Positions 47,187 through 57,722 of a DNA stretch of 64,000 nt are shown piece after piece (position 1 is the first letter of the stretch; each line of letters starts with the position of its first letter). The DNA lies in the NCBI GenBank assembly GCA_902774125.1, contig CACYHD010000005.1:1-64000 (forward strand). The letters are read 5' to 3'. Source of the stretch: an uncultured Lachnospiraceae bacterium. GTDB lineage: Bacteria > Bacillota > Clostridia > Lachnospirales > Lachnospiraceae. The notes under the pieces were generated by a model that did not search any database, was not told the origin of the DNA, and was given only the letters and a program-made list of their open reading frames with translations. The translations under genes were made by a program, and so were the position numbers.

Positions 47187-47213
47187 ATGGCAGCCTTATG
47201 GCTGCCATTTTTT
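47187..47213 (+). terminator. terminator after gyrA
   Basis: ATGGCAGCC, TTAT, GGCTGCCAT forms a 9-bp stem followed by TTTTT. It ends the dnaA-gyrA series and lies just before the MATE gene. Confidence 0.9.
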
Positions 47214-47232
47214 GATAAGGGGAATTAGACTT

Positions 47233-48954
47233 ATGAGAAGTGGCTTTTGCGAAAAAAAATTTAGATCAATGTTTATATCTGGCACGTTTACCAAAGCCGT
47301 TATGTATATAATGTTGCTTTGCGACAGTATTATTGCTGGTTACTTTATCGGCAAAGAAGGAGTGGCAGCTATCAATGCCATCACACCGGTTACAGGTATT
47401 GTAACTTTTTTTGGCGACCTTGTATCTACGGGAGTAGGAATTGTTTTTGCCAGGGAAGTCGGTGCGATGAGAAAAAGAAGAGCCGATGAGATATATGGAC
47501 AGGGGCTTATTATTAGTATCGGAATTGGACTGATATCTGCAATAACTATTTTTGCGATTCAGGACATTTACTTTAGTGCCAACAATATAAGTGGAGCAAT
47601 TCTTAAGAATGCGCTTGAGTACTATCGCTTCGTTCCGATTAATGCTTTTTTGACTATCGTTATTTTTTATCTTGAGCAGATGGTGTACAGCGACGGCGAT
47701 GAGTTCTGCAACAACCTCTGTTATGTATTCCAGATAGGTGGCAATATTGTGCTATCTATAGTGCTAACGAATTTCTTCGGAATGACTGGTATTATCATGG
47801 GATCTGTAATCGGAAATGGTCTTGGAATACTAGTTTGTTTTTGGCATTATTTCCGCAAGGGCAATACGCTTCACTTTGTTTGGCATCTATCTTTTAAGGA
47901 TTTCTTGCTGACATCAAGGTACAGCATTGTGGACTCTTCGGTGTATTTGTGCTGGGCGTTGATGGACTATGTAATGATTGGATTTGTGTCTAGAAGTTAT
48001 GGTTCTTCCGGTCTAATTACGTTAGCGGTTGTAGTGAGTCTAATCGAGTTTGGCGTTGTTATGGATGGTGTCGGAATGGCTATGCAGCCATTGATTGGAA
48101 CTTACTTTGGCGAAAAAAATCACAAGTTAATCAAGAGGGTTATGAAGTCGGGAATCAAAGCAGCTTTAATCGAAGGCATTATTGCGACAGCATTTATATG
48201 GATTTTTGCCAAGCAGTTTTGTGGACTGTTCGGAATCAGCGGTGGCGCGGCGCTAGCGCCATCTATGTCTGCTATTAGAATAGTTTCGCTCGGATTCGTT
48301 TTTTGTAGTGCGGTATCACTGACTACATCATATTATATGTTGATCGACAGGATAGGAATGTCGGTGTGCATCTCGTGTCTGCAAAATGGTTTGCTTTATG
48401 TACTGCTACCGATTGCAGGTTCATTTGTTTTTGGCGTAGGAGGAATGTGGGCAGGATTTGTTATCGCGCCTATGTTAACGCTAGCGAGTGCGATGATGTT
48501 CGTGTATTTGAAATTTGGAAGAGAGAACTTCCCATTTCTTCTCAAAAATATGGAATCAGAAATTATAGTGATAGAAGATGAGTTGACCAAAAACAATGCG
48601 GCGAAGCTTTCAGTTAAAGCGAGAGATATTCTTCTAGAGCACAACTACTCACGAGAGGATGCCAACAAGACGGCTTTATTTGTAGAAGAGATAGGGCTTA
48701 CGATTTTAGATCAAAACAAAAAAAACAAGAAGCCAATACTAATCGAGCTTTCACTGTTTTTGGAAAAGGATTCTGTTCTAATTATACAGAGAGATTCAGG
48801 TAGGTTATTCAATGTAATGGATCCTAACCTAAATATTAAAGGACTAAGTGGTTTTATACTAAGCGGGCTTATGGAAGTTCACAATGAGGAGAAGGCGTAT
48901 CTGGTAACTACAGGATATAATCGCAATATGATAAGGTTCGCGAATAATGAATAA
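47233..48954 (+). CDS. MATE-type transporter with a C-terminal HATPase-like domain
   Basis: The 573-residue protein has a MATE (MatE) membrane part, about residues 1-430, with roughly 12 hydrophobic segments (MYIMLLCDSIIAGYFIGKEG, YRFVPINAFLTIVIFYLEQM). It then continues with a cytoplasmic domain of about 135 residues: EDANKTALFVEEIGLTILDQ followed by a beta-rich stretch and YLVTTGYNRNMIRF. That end resembles anti-sigma/RsbW-type HATPase_c domains (the N-box like NKTALFVEEIG), so ATP or regulator binding may control transport. Substrate unknown. AAGGGGAAT precedes ATG 47233. It ends before a 42-bp perfect palindrome. Confidence 0.8.
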   Translation: MRSGFCEKKFRSMFISGTFTKAVMYIMLLCDSIIAGYFIGKEGVAAINAITPVTGIVTFFGDLVSTGVGIVFAREVGAMRKRRADEIYGQGLIISIGIGLISAITIFAIQDIYFSANNISGAILKNALEYYRFVPINAFLTIVIFYLEQMVYSDGDEFCNNLCYVFQIGGNIVLSIVLTNFFGMTGIIMGSVIGNGLGILVCFWHYFRKGNTLHFVWHLSFKDFLLTSRYSIVDSSVYLCWALMDYVMIGFVSRSYGSSGLITLAVVVSLIEFGVVMDGVGMAMQPLIGTYFGEKNHKLIKRVMKSGIKAALIEGIIATAFIWIFAKQFCGLFGISGGAALAPSMSAIRIVSLGFVFCSAVSLTTSYYMLIDRIGMSVCISCLQNGLLYVLLPIAGSFVFGVGGMWAGFVIAPMLTLASAMMFVYLKFGRENFPFLLKNMESEIIVIEDELTKNNAAKLSVKARDILLEHNYSREDANKTALFVEEIGLTILDQNKKNKKPILIELSLFLEKDSVLIIQRDSGRLFNVMDPNLNIKGLSGFILSGLMEVHNEEKAYLVTTGYNRNMIRFANNE

Positions 48955-49001
48955 TTATTTATAAAAGAGTAGGTGTAAAATCAGCAAATAACATAGGAAT
49001 A

Positions 49002-49043
49002 GCACTATAAAACGGCAACTTTAAAGTTGCCGTTTTATAGTGC
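49002..49043 (+). terminator. 42-bp perfect palindrome, likely terminator
   Basis: Two 21-bp arms (GCACTATAAAACGGCAACTTT and its exact complement) meet without a spacer. The core AACGGCAACTTTAAAGTTGCCGTT followed by TT forms a strong hairpin that fits the end of the MATE gene. It can also act as a protein-binding palindrome. Confidence 0.7.
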
Positions 49044-49059
49044 AAATTTCTAAAAATCG

Positions 49060-49082
49060 CCTTATATACTACGTATATAAGG
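49060..49082. repeat. inverted repeat with 10-bp arms
   Basis: CCTTATATAC, TAC, GTATATAAGG. It lies in the 242-bp gap before the AT-rich hypothetical gene. It could be an operator, as no promoter was clear nearby other than a TTGACA at 49095-49100. Confidence 0.5.
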
Positions 49083-49196
49083 TATTATCATTTCTTGACA
49101 GAAATAATAATAAAAAAAGATTAGGAACGGACTAAATATTTTTACGAGCACACTTTTTAGTGTGTGTTTTGTGGTTGAAGAAAGGAAAGTTTTATT

Positions 49197-49847
49197 ATGG
49201 AAAAAATATTTAGCGACAAAATTTTTGATTTTTATTACTATGAGGCACTGAAGGATGCAACTCTAAGGAATACTTGTGAAACTGATTCTAGAGATAGAAT
49301 GTTTGATATAAATAATAAAGATAGCAATGCTATAAAAGATAAAGTAAAAGAATATATAAAAAAAATAATCGATGGAAACTTGAAAGAAGGAGAGTGTGAG
49401 AAAACAATTAAATCTATATCTGAAGAAGCGAAGAAATTTGCACAAGATTTTACATTTGGTAATGCTCAAAAACTTGTTAACATGATGGCTAAGTATTTTT
49501 ATGCACTAGCATATGTATGTGATGAAAAAAGAGAAAATTTTGAAAATTGTGACTGTCCTATGGATAGGATAATGCTGAAAGAAATAAGTGATTATTGTAA
49601 AAGAATTAAGAATAATGCAAATGAAAAAAATGATGGAGAATTAATAAGAAAAGCAGAAAATTGGGATTCTATGGCGGAAATAAGTTGGAGCAAAATAAAC
49701 ATTGAAGACATTGGTATTTATAAAGAATATCAAAGTAGAGTAAAAGAATTAATGAAATCAGATATTTTTATCGAGGAATATGGGGAATTAAAATCACCAT
49801 TGGAAGTGGATTTTGTATTGTGGAATAGTGTGAAGGAGAAAAAATGA
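49197..49847 (+). CDS. hypothetical protein, AT-rich gene
   Basis: I do not recognise this 216-residue protein. It has no signal or membrane segment, is rich in Lys, Glu, Ile and Asn, and looks largely helical. Its codon use is more AT-rich than the nearby gyrA. The stop overlaps the start of the secreted glycosidase gene (ATGA), so the two are translated together. AAGGAAAG precedes ATG 49197. It may be foreign DNA or a partner of the secreted protein. Confidence 0.65.
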   Translation: MEKIFSDKIFDFYYYEALKDATLRNTCETDSRDRMFDINNKDSNAIKDKVKEYIKKIIDGNLKEGECEKTIKSISEEAKKFAQDFTFGNAQKLVNMMAKYFYALAYVCDEKRENFENCDCPMDRIMLKEISDYCKRIKNNANEKNDGELIRKAENWDSMAEISWSKINIEDIGIYKEYQSRVKELMKSDIFIEEYGELKSPLEVDFVLWNSVKEKK

Positions 49848-52800
49848 AAAGGAATAAATTTTTTAAAGGAATAATATCGATATTACTTTCAGTAACTATG
49901 CTTGCAACTATAATGCCTTTTTATGTGAATAATAACAATGAAGTAAAAGCTGCCAGTTTTTCAATTACAACACCGGCTGCTAATTCACTAAGACCAGCTG
50001 GACATATTGATATTGCATGGAGCCAAGCTTCAGGTTCTGTTAAGAATTATGAAGTGTATATCGATAATACTAAGGTAGCAACAGTTAATGGTACATCATA
50101 TGATTATTATTCTACAGCAGTAGTTTCACATAAGCTTTATGTTAAAGCTGTTAAGAATGATAACAGTACAGAAAGCAGTGATACTATCAATTTTTCAGTA
50201 AGTAAAAAAGGTCTTGGACTAGCATCAGACATGGGACGTAGCATTAGCCTTAAAGATATGGGCGTTGCATGGTACTATAACTGGGGCGAGAATCCATCAG
50301 GCGGAGACCAGTACAAGGGTGTTGATTATGTACCTATGATATGGAAAGAGACTAATGCCAACAACTTCATAAAGAGAGTCAACAATGCAAAAAATAAAGG
50401 ATATAAAGAAATCCTTACATTTAACGAGCCAGACCTAGGTGATCAGTGTAACATGTCAGTTGATGACGTTTACAATGTTTGGCAGGGAATTGATAACTTC
50501 AATGGAAACATTAGTATTTCATCACCTGTCACAGCGGTTTGGCCTCAGGCTTCAGGTGGATGGTTCCAGCCATTTATGAGTAAGCTTACAGGTAATGATT
50601 ACAAGCCTGACTTTATTAGTATTCACTGCTACCCAGACGACTATGGCGGCGCAGGTATGGCTAGATGGTTCGTTGAGGAAGTAGTAGACTGGACATGGAA
50701 TCAATATCATATTCCTATTTGGATTACAGAGTTTTCAACAAAAGGTAGCGTAACAGCTACAGGTGGAAATGGTACTAAGGAATTCTGGGAGACAGTAATG
50801 CCTCTACTAGACGAGAGAGAATACGTTGAGCGTTATGCAGGTTTCTGCTTTAATGCTGCTTATATGCCTAACTGCGGATTGTGGAATTATAACACAGGCG
50901 AATTGACACCAGGTGGTGAGATGTACAGAGATTTGGGTAACCCAGAAGGTTATGATCCAGGAAACCTTCCACTGCCAGATTATAAAACAACAATAGGACA
51001 GCGTAATACTCTATTGGATGATAATATAACTATTAATGGAGTTTCATATAGAGATTATATAGCTCAGGGTGGTGTAAGTGCTACAGCTTCATCGGTTAAA
51101 TATAGCAACGTTGCAGGAAATGTAATTGACTCTGATATCGGTAGTAGATGGGAATCTAATTGGAGTGATCCACAGAATCTAACTATCGATTTGGTTTCTT
51201 CTAAGAAAATAAAAGAAGTTGATATCGTTTGGGAAGATACGTCAGCTGCTAAGTACGAGATTCAAGTTTCTAATGATGGCAATAACTTCACTACTGTAGC
51301 CACAGTAGAAAGCAATAATGGTGGTAGATGGGATAAGATAATGGTATAGCTAGAACTACTCAGTATGGATATTCTATAAAGGATATGGCTATATATGGTC
51401 CTGACAATTCTCAGATGGAGACTATTGAATTATCAAATTTAAATGGAGGAAGACTTACAACATATATTGGTACTGATTGGACTACAGCGAGCGGCAACAT
51501 AATGGCTTCAACCAACGGTGACATTACAGCTTATATTACTAACGGTAGTAACGAGTCCAGATATAATTCTATTCAGGCTCAGTACAAAGAAATCAAACTA
51601 GAAGTAGGCACTAAGTACAAGTTCTCGGCAACTCTTAATTCAACAGTTAAGAAAAAAGTTACTATAAAACTAACAGATGCTAATGGCAATCAGGTTCAGG
51701 GAGGTACCACAACTAAAACTATTGAGGCAGGTGACACAATAGCAGTCGAGTTTATATTTACAGCTGAGACAGATGAACTTAATGTTGCATATCTATTTGG
51801 TAACCATAGTGGAGAAAAATATACTGATTATACTTTCAAAATTACAGATAACAAACTGACTGATAACAAAAATTATGATTTTATAAACGGTCATTTGAAT
51901 ATTTATTCTAATTCGTTTTTTGAAGAAAAAGAAATGAAAAATATAAACGTAGAAGATGTAAAACAAGTTAGAATTTTCAACCCGGTAACTTATATAGGTG
52001 AATCTGCATTTAGTGGATGTAGTAGTTTAACAGAAGTAACAATCCCAGATGGTGTTACAAGTATAGGGAATAATGCATTTGATGGATGCAGTAGTTTGAC
52101 AGAAGTAACGATTCCCGATAGCGTTACAAGTATAGGTGAATATGCATTTAGTGGATGTAGTAGTTTAACAGAAGTAACAATCCCAGATAGCGTTGCAAGT
52201 ATAGGTGGTGGTATGTTTAGAGGATGTAGCAGTTTAACAGAAGTAACAATCCCAAATAGTGTCATACTTATAAGGGAATATGCATTTAGTGGATGTAGTA
52301 GTTTAACAGAAGTAACAATCCCCGATAGCGTTACAGGTATATGGAGGAATGCATTTGATGGATGCAGTAGTTTAACAGAAGTAACAATCCCAGATAGCGT
52401 TACATGTATAGGTGAATATGCATTTAGTGGATGCAGTAGTTTAACAGAAGTAACGATCCCAGAAAGCATTAAATCTTTAGGTTACTTTATTAGTGTAGAC
52501 GGATCTATAGGAGAGCATGCATTTGATGGATGCAGTAGTTTAAAAGAAGTAACAATCCCCGATAGCGTTACATATATAGGTGGAGCTGTTTTTACTGGAT
52601 GTAGCAGTTTAGCAGAAGTAATAATTCCCGATAGCGTTACATATATAGATGGAGCTGCATTTAGAGGATGTAGCAGTTTAACAGAAGTAACGATCCCAGA
52701 TAGCGTTACATGTATAGGTAAATATGCATTTAGTGGATGCAGTAGTTTAACAGAAGTAACGATCCCCAATAGCGTCACAAGTATATGGAATAATGCATTT

Positions 52801-53598
52801 GATGGATGCAGTAGTTTGACAGAAGTAACGATCCCTGATAGTGTCACAAGTATAGGGAAGTCTGCATTTTGGGAATGTGATTCTTTAAAGAAGCTTGTGT
52901 TACCGAAAAAACTTACAGGAGAAATCAACATTGGTTTAGAAACGTGTAAATCGTTAAGTACAGTAATTATTAAAGCTATGAGTAATACAGTAACACTTGC
53001 GAATGATTGTTTTACTAATGGAGAGTTGAAGGATATATACATCATTAATGCTGCAATGGATATTTCTAATACTGGCATAAGTAAAGATGTTAAAATTCAT
53101 TGCTTTGAATACTCCAATGCTTATTGGCATGCTAAAAGGAATGGAAATATAATTGTATTGTTGGATGAGAATGGCAATGATATAGAGACCACTGTAATGG
53201 AATCTACCGAAATCGTTACAACAACTAGAAATGAAGAAGTTGGTTCAACAGAATTCAATTCTGATGATGTAACTACTCAAACATTTAGTCATACAGATGT
53301 CCAAGTACAGAAACCAAATAAACTTTCAATTAAAAAAGTAATATCAAAAAAGAAGTCGCTTAAGATTAATTGGAAAAGACAAAAGAATATTGATGGATAT
53401 AATTTACAATGTGCTTTGAGTAAAAAATTTAAAAAAGCAAAAAATACTATTATACGTGATGCTTCAAAAATTAGTATTGTGATAAAAAAACTCAAAAGCA
53501 AAAAGAAATATTATGTTCGTATACGAAGTTATAAAAAGATAAATGGAAAAAATATATATTCTGTTTGGTCTAAAATAATAGCAAAGAAAACAAAATAA
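49844..53598 (+). pseudogene. frameshifted secreted GH128-like/F5-8C/LRR protein
   Basis: One long gene looks split by a frameshift near 51335-51350. The first part (49844-51349, 501 residues) has a signal peptide (about 1-36, cleaved near VKAA), an Fn3-like segment, a glycosyl hydrolase core (Asl1/GH128-like; acid/base in LTFNEPDLG, nucleophile in IWITEFSTKG) and the start of an F5/8 type C domain, then TAG. The second part (frame open from about 51343; ATG 51385, 737 residues) resumes that domain with GIARTTQYGYSIKDMAIYG, then a CBM-like region, 13 LRR_5 repeats (51985-52911), a Thr-rich linker and a Fn3-like C terminus. The indel may also have removed a few residues. A sequencing error could mimic this. 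Confidence 0.7.
51985..52911 (+). repeat. 13 BspA-type leucine-rich repeats, 69-bp DNA units
   Basis: Twelve units are 23 residues and one (the eighth) is 33, with the core GCSSLTEVTIPDSV. The DNA units are highly alike, so copy number may vary by slippage or recombination. This region is AT-rich compared with the glycosidase part. Confidence 0.9.
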
Positions 53599-53622
53599 GT
53601 TTTAACAAAACTATTATAGTTT

Positions 53623-53650
53623 AACGGGCAGCCATTAGGCTGCCCGTTTT
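53623..53650 (+). terminator. bidirectional terminator
   Basis: AACGGGCAGCC, ATTA, GGCTGCCCGTT forms an 11-bp stem followed by TT. It separates the LRR gene (+) from the next secreted protein gene (-). Confidence 0.85.
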
Positions 53651-53678
53651 GAAGTGAGTCTTATTATTGGCGTAATTT

Positions 53679-54626
53679 TTATCTTAATACAATGTTGGAA
53701 GGTCTCCAATGATCTTTTAGTAGAAATTTATGTGCTTTGCTATTGTAATAGACATATAATTTGGTTTTTTTAGTACTCCATTCGTTGTAAAAAAGTAATT
53801 TACCAAATTTTTTTACAGATTTAGGGAAATAGACTTTTTTCCATTTTTGATATGCAAGACTTTCGGCTTTGAGAGTTTTTACTCCCTCTTTGAGGACAAG
53901 ATGATTAATCTTGCTATGAGATAAAGCTTGTTTATTGAGCGTTTTACAATGTCCTGGAACTATTAATTTTTTTGTTTTTGGTTCGTACCCTGGCATTGCT
54001 GCAAAGGCATGTGTGCCAATAGTCTTAACAAAATAAGGGATTTTTACTTTCTTTTTATAGCCGGTGTATTTGATAAGAACACCTTTTTTTACATAAAAAT
54101 CATTATATCCGTGGTAATCTTTAGCAGCTTTGATTTTGTAGTAATCGTATGATTTTTTGAATTTCTTATATTGTTTTCCCATCAAATAATAGTTCATAGA
54201 CGCTTTACAATAATATGAATCATTTTCGTTTGTATTGACGTAGTAAACATCAATTAGTCCGGCTTTATTTGATTTTTTGAATCTAAGTTTTGTTTCTCTT
54301 ATATAAGACCCATAATCAGATTTTTCAGTAAAGTTAAGAGTTAAAATACCAGTGTTAGCATCGTAGGAATAGTTTACACATTTACTCTTGTATAATTCTA
54401 TAGTGCTTTTGTCATCCAATTTATTATATTGGGTAAAAGTACCATCAGATTTAAGTGTAAGAACGACAGGGTCCCATTCATAAACTGCATTTCCCAAGTA
54501 CCATTTACCAATAATTTCTCCTCTCGCAGGATAACTATCAGCTTTTACTTGTTTGCTGAAAATAGGAGTTGCAAAAATTAATGACAGCAATAAAGCAAAT
54601 GCAACATACTTTTTAATCGATTTCAT
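53679..54626 (-). CDS. secreted protein with lipocalin-like and LRR-like parts
   Basis: The 315-residue protein has a signal peptide (about 1-30, ending near VKADSY). Next is a beta-rich domain beginning IIGKWYLGN with WDPVVLTLKSDGTFTQYN, resembling lipocalin-like beta-barrel domains of gut bacteria. The C-terminal half has degenerate LRR_5-like units: VKIPYFVKTIGTHAFAAMPG and KKVYFPKSVKKFGKLLFYNE. No lipobox is present. Role unknown; it may be related in surface function to the adjacent LRR protein. It has its own promoter region and faces away from the helicase. Confidence 0.72.
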   Translation of the reverse strand: MKSIKKYVAFALLLSLIFATPIFSKQVKADSYPARGEIIGKWYLGNAVYEWDPVVLTLKSDGTFTQYNKLDDKSTIELYKSKCVNYSYDANTGILTLNFTEKSDYGSYIRETKLRFKKSNKAGLIDVYYVNTNENDSYYCKASMNYYLMGKQYKKFKKSYDYYKIKAAKDYHGYNDFYVKKGVLIKYTGYKKKVKIPYFVKTIGTHAFAAMPGYEPKTKKLIVPGHCKTLNKQALSHSKINHLVLKEGVKTLKAESLAYQKWKKVYFPKSVKKFGKLLFYNEWSTKKTKLYVYYNSKAHKFLLKDHWRPSNIVLR

Positions 54627-54789
54627 AGTATACCTCCATTGTTATAAATATTATAGACGAATAAGATTAAAAATACATTAGAAAGGTGGTAAAATAAAGC
54701 TAATAGATAATTGAATAATCATAAGATTTGGGTTAGGCTCACATAAGCCGTAGAGAAAAATGATTAAGTATTATAGGTAGGGTAAAAGT

Positions 54790-57621
54790 ATGTCTAATTT
54801 GGCGGAAAAAATTATAGATAGTGCGAGAACAAGTTTGATTAATTCTAGTTACGAGTCAGAGGAAGCGTTAAGACCTAGACTTCTTTATAACAATCAAAAC
54901 AAAGGAAACACAATTCTTGCAAACATTGAGGATGAATTAAAAAAATGTGATTCATTCTGGTTTTCGGTTGCATTCATAACAAGTAGTGGACTTATATTAA
55001 TTAAAGATTTGCTAAAAGAGTTAGAGATAAGAGGTGTTAAAGGAAAAATTCTTACAACTGATTATCTCACTTTTAGTGAGCCAAGAGCCTTAAAAGAATT
55101 AATGGCTTTTAAAAATGTTGAAGTAAAAGTTTACACGGAAGAATCATTTCATACCAAAGGATATATGTTCACAAAAGGTAATGTGAAAACTTTTATTGTA
55201 GGAAGTTCTAATTTTACCCAAACAGCTTTGAAGCAAAATAAAGAGTGGAATCTAAAGGTAACTTCTCTCGAAGAAGGGGAGTTGGTTGAAGAGACTAATA
55301 GTGAGTTTTATAGTATGTGGCAAAACGCAACAGAACTTACTACAGATTGGCTCGATGAGTATGAAGTAAGATATAAGGAAGTCAAAAAAACCCGTCCTAA
55401 AACAAAAGTTGCTCGCATAAAAACATACACATTAAAACCAAATAAAATGCAGGTTGAAGCTACAGCTGCTTTGGAAAACTTAAGAAAGTGTAATAAAAAT
55501 AAAGCGCTACTCGTTTCAGCAACAGGGGAAAGTTATCTGGATGTACTAGGTAATGATATTAATGTTGGAATGATTGGCGGCGGAAAGCATGAGATGTACG
55601 CTGATTATATATTCTCAACAGTTCAGACTATTTCTAAAAAAGAAAATTTGGAGAAGTTTGCGCCGGATCATTTTGATTACATTGTAGTTGATGAGACGCA
55701 CAAAGCTGGTGCTGATTCATATCAAAAAGTAATAGATTATTTTCATCCGAAGTTCATGCTAGGAATGACAGCATCACCAGAGCGAACAGACGGATACGAT
55801 ATTTATAAGTTGTTTGATAACAACATAGCTTATGAGATTAGATTGAAAAAAGCAATGGAGGAAGATTTGCTTTGTCCATTCCATTACTTTGGAATATCTG
55901 ATTTTGAGGTAGATGGACAGACTGTGGATGATAACACTGATTTTAATTACTTGGTTTGTAGCGATAGAGTTGATCATATTATTAGACAGGCGGAGTTTTA
56001 TGGTTACAGTGGAGACAGAGTAAAAGGCTTGGTTTTTTGTAGTAGAAAAGAAGAGGCCAAAGAATTATCTAACGAGTTTAATCAAAGAGGGTATGACACT
56101 ATCGCTTTGTCAGGAGAGGATTCGCAAGAAAAAAGAGAGGATGCAATCCGTAGATTAGAGCAAAACGAAATCGAGAATAAATTAGATTATATTTTTACCG
56201 TTGATATTTTTAACGAAGGCGTGGACATACCTCAAGTTAATCAAGTTATAATGATTAGAAAAACAGAAAGTCCAATTGTTTTTGTGCAGCAGTTGGGACG
56301 AGGCCTAAGAAAATCTGACGGAAAAGAGTATGTTGTAGTTCTGGACTTTATAGGAAACTATCAGAATAACTTTATGATTCCTATCGCATTATCAGGAGAC
56401 AGAACTTACAATAAAGATACAATTAGAAAATATGTTAGGGAAGGAAATAGAGTTATTCCAGGATGCTCTAGCATTCACTTTGATGAGATTGCCAAAAAAA
56501 GAATTTTTGCATCAATCGACAGAATGTCTACGACAAAAAGAATGCTAACTGACAAATATATGCAGCTCAAGTTTAAGCTTGGACGTATTCCAACAGTATT
56601 GGATTTTTATGATTATGGTGAGATTGATCCGATGTTGTTTATTAATTATGCAAAAACATATGATAGTTTTGTAAGAATGGTAGACAAAGAATACAGCGTG
56701 TCTTTTAATGAAAAAGAAGAGGCGATTCTTGAGTTTATCTCTTCTACTATTTTGAGTGGAAAAAGACCGCATGAACTATTGATGTTAAAGATGCTAGCTG
56801 AGAACAAAGAAGTATATAAAGATAGTTTCAAAAAAGAATTAGAAATGCTAGGCGAAAAATATCGTGTGGCAGATTATGATTCTGCAGTAAGAGTTTTGAG
56901 CAAAGAGTTTATGAATAATAAGTCAGAAAAGAAAAAGTTTTCTGATATAGAAATATTTGACGAAAAACTTTTGGCCATAGGTCAATTAAAAAGGGCAGTT
57001 TCTTATCTAGATACTTTCAAAAAGAAAAGTTTTGCTGCAGAGATAGAAAATCTTATTACATATGGCTTGAAAAGATACAAAGATATGTATAGTGAGCATG
57101 ACGAAGATAATCTGGTAATGTATGAGAAGTATTCTAGAAAGGATGTGTGTCGCATTCTTAACTGGGAGAAGGATGACAGCGCTACAATTTTTGGATATCG
57201 AATTAAGCATGGCACTTGTCCTATTTTTGTAACGTACAAAAAGAAGGATGACATTTCTAGCAGTACTAAGTATGAGGATCAGTTCGTTAACCCGGGATTA
57301 TTTAGTTGGATGACTAGAAGTAATGTGAAGATAGACAGCGCGGAGAGTCAAAAGCTGATTAACTACTTGGAGAATGGACTAAAGATTTATCTCTTTGTAA
57401 AGAAGAGCGACGGTGAAGGTTCTGACTTTTATTATATGGGACGAGTGACTCCTGAGAAGTGGGAGCAGACAACAATCAAAAATGATAAAGGTCAGGAACT
57501 ACCGATTATGAATTTTCTTATGCGATTGGAGAATAGTGTGAGGGAAGATTTGTATGATTATGTTAAATCTGAGCTTACAGATGTGGAATATGACAGCGTT
57601 GTCAAGAAAAAAGCAGAATGA
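54790..57621 (+). CDS. PLD-like/DEAD-box helicase/DUF3427 protein lacking its Walker A motif
   Basis: The 943-residue protein has a PLD-like nuclease domain (1-200; HTKGYMF and GSSNFTQTALKQNKEWN), a superfamily II helicase (215-560; DETHKAGADS, GMTASPERTD, FNEGVDIPQ and QLGRGLR) and a DUF3427 region to the end. Between LLVSATG and ESYLDVLG the P-loop (normally TGKT) and motif Ia are absent, about 33 residues. The gene is otherwise open, so the deletion is in frame. The ATPase is probably dead. A decayed piece of the missing segment is at 59215-59309. These proteins are linked to DNA repair or defence. Confidence 0.85.
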   Translation: MSNLAEKIIDSARTSLINSSYESEEALRPRLLYNNQNKGNTILANIEDELKKCDSFWFSVAFITSSGLILIKDLLKELEIRGVKGKILTTDYLTFSEPRALKELMAFKNVEVKVYTEESFHTKGYMFTKGNVKTFIVGSSNFTQTALKQNKEWNLKVTSLEEGELVEETNSEFYSMWQNATELTTDWLDEYEVRYKEVKKTRPKTKVARIKTYTLKPNKMQVEATAALENLRKCNKNKALLVSATGESYLDVLGNDINVGMIGGGKHEMYADYIFSTVQTISKKENLEKFAPDHFDYIVVDETHKAGADSYQKVIDYFHPKFMLGMTASPERTDGYDIYKLFDNNIAYEIRLKKAMEEDLLCPFHYFGISDFEVDGQTVDDNTDFNYLVCSDRVDHIIRQAEFYGYSGDRVKGLVFCSRKEEAKELSNEFNQRGYDTIALSGEDSQEKREDAIRRLEQNEIENKLDYIFTVDIFNEGVDIPQVNQVIMIRKTESPIVFVQQLGRGLRKSDGKEYVVVLDFIGNYQNNFMIPIALSGDRTYNKDTIRKYVREGNRVIPGCSSIHFDEIAKKRIFASIDRMSTTKRMLTDKYMQLKFKLGRIPTVLDFYDYGEIDPMLFINYAKTYDSFVRMVDKEYSVSFNEKEEAILEFISSTILSGKRPHELLMLKMLAENKEVYKDSFKKELEMLGEKYRVADYDSAVRVLSKEFMNNKSEKKKFSDIEIFDEKLLAIGQLKRAVSYLDTFKKKSFAAEIENLITYGLKRYKDMYSEHDEDNLVMYEKYSRKDVCRILNWEKDDSATIFGYRIKHGTCPIFVTYKKKDDISSSTKYEDQFVNPGLFSWMTRSNVKIDSAESQKLINYLENGLKIYLFVKKSDGEGSDFYYMGRVTPEKWEQTTIKNDKGQELPIMNFLMRLENSVREDLYDYVKSELTDVEYDSVVKKKAE

Positions 57622-57623
57622 TA

Positions 57624-57659
57624 AATAAAAAGTGTTACACCTTTGATACGAGTGGGTAT
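57624..57659 (+). repeat. left direct repeat flanking the RhuM-Doc pair
   Basis: AATAAAAAGTGTTACACC followed by a related TTTGATACGAGTGGGTAT. It matches 59177-59213 at about 31 of 36 positions; all five substitutions are transitions and there is one extra A. It encodes KKCYTFDTSGY in one frame. Confidence 0.75.
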
Positions 57660-57722
57660 ACAAAATCCTATTTAATTATCAACATGTATGGTGGGTGTAT
57701 TAATATTAATAAAGGAGATGCT

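Noticed and set aside
51990-53078. Long minus-strand open frames across the leucine-rich repeats
   Set aside because: They repeat the same peptide as an antisense shadow of the repeats and have no start site or family match.
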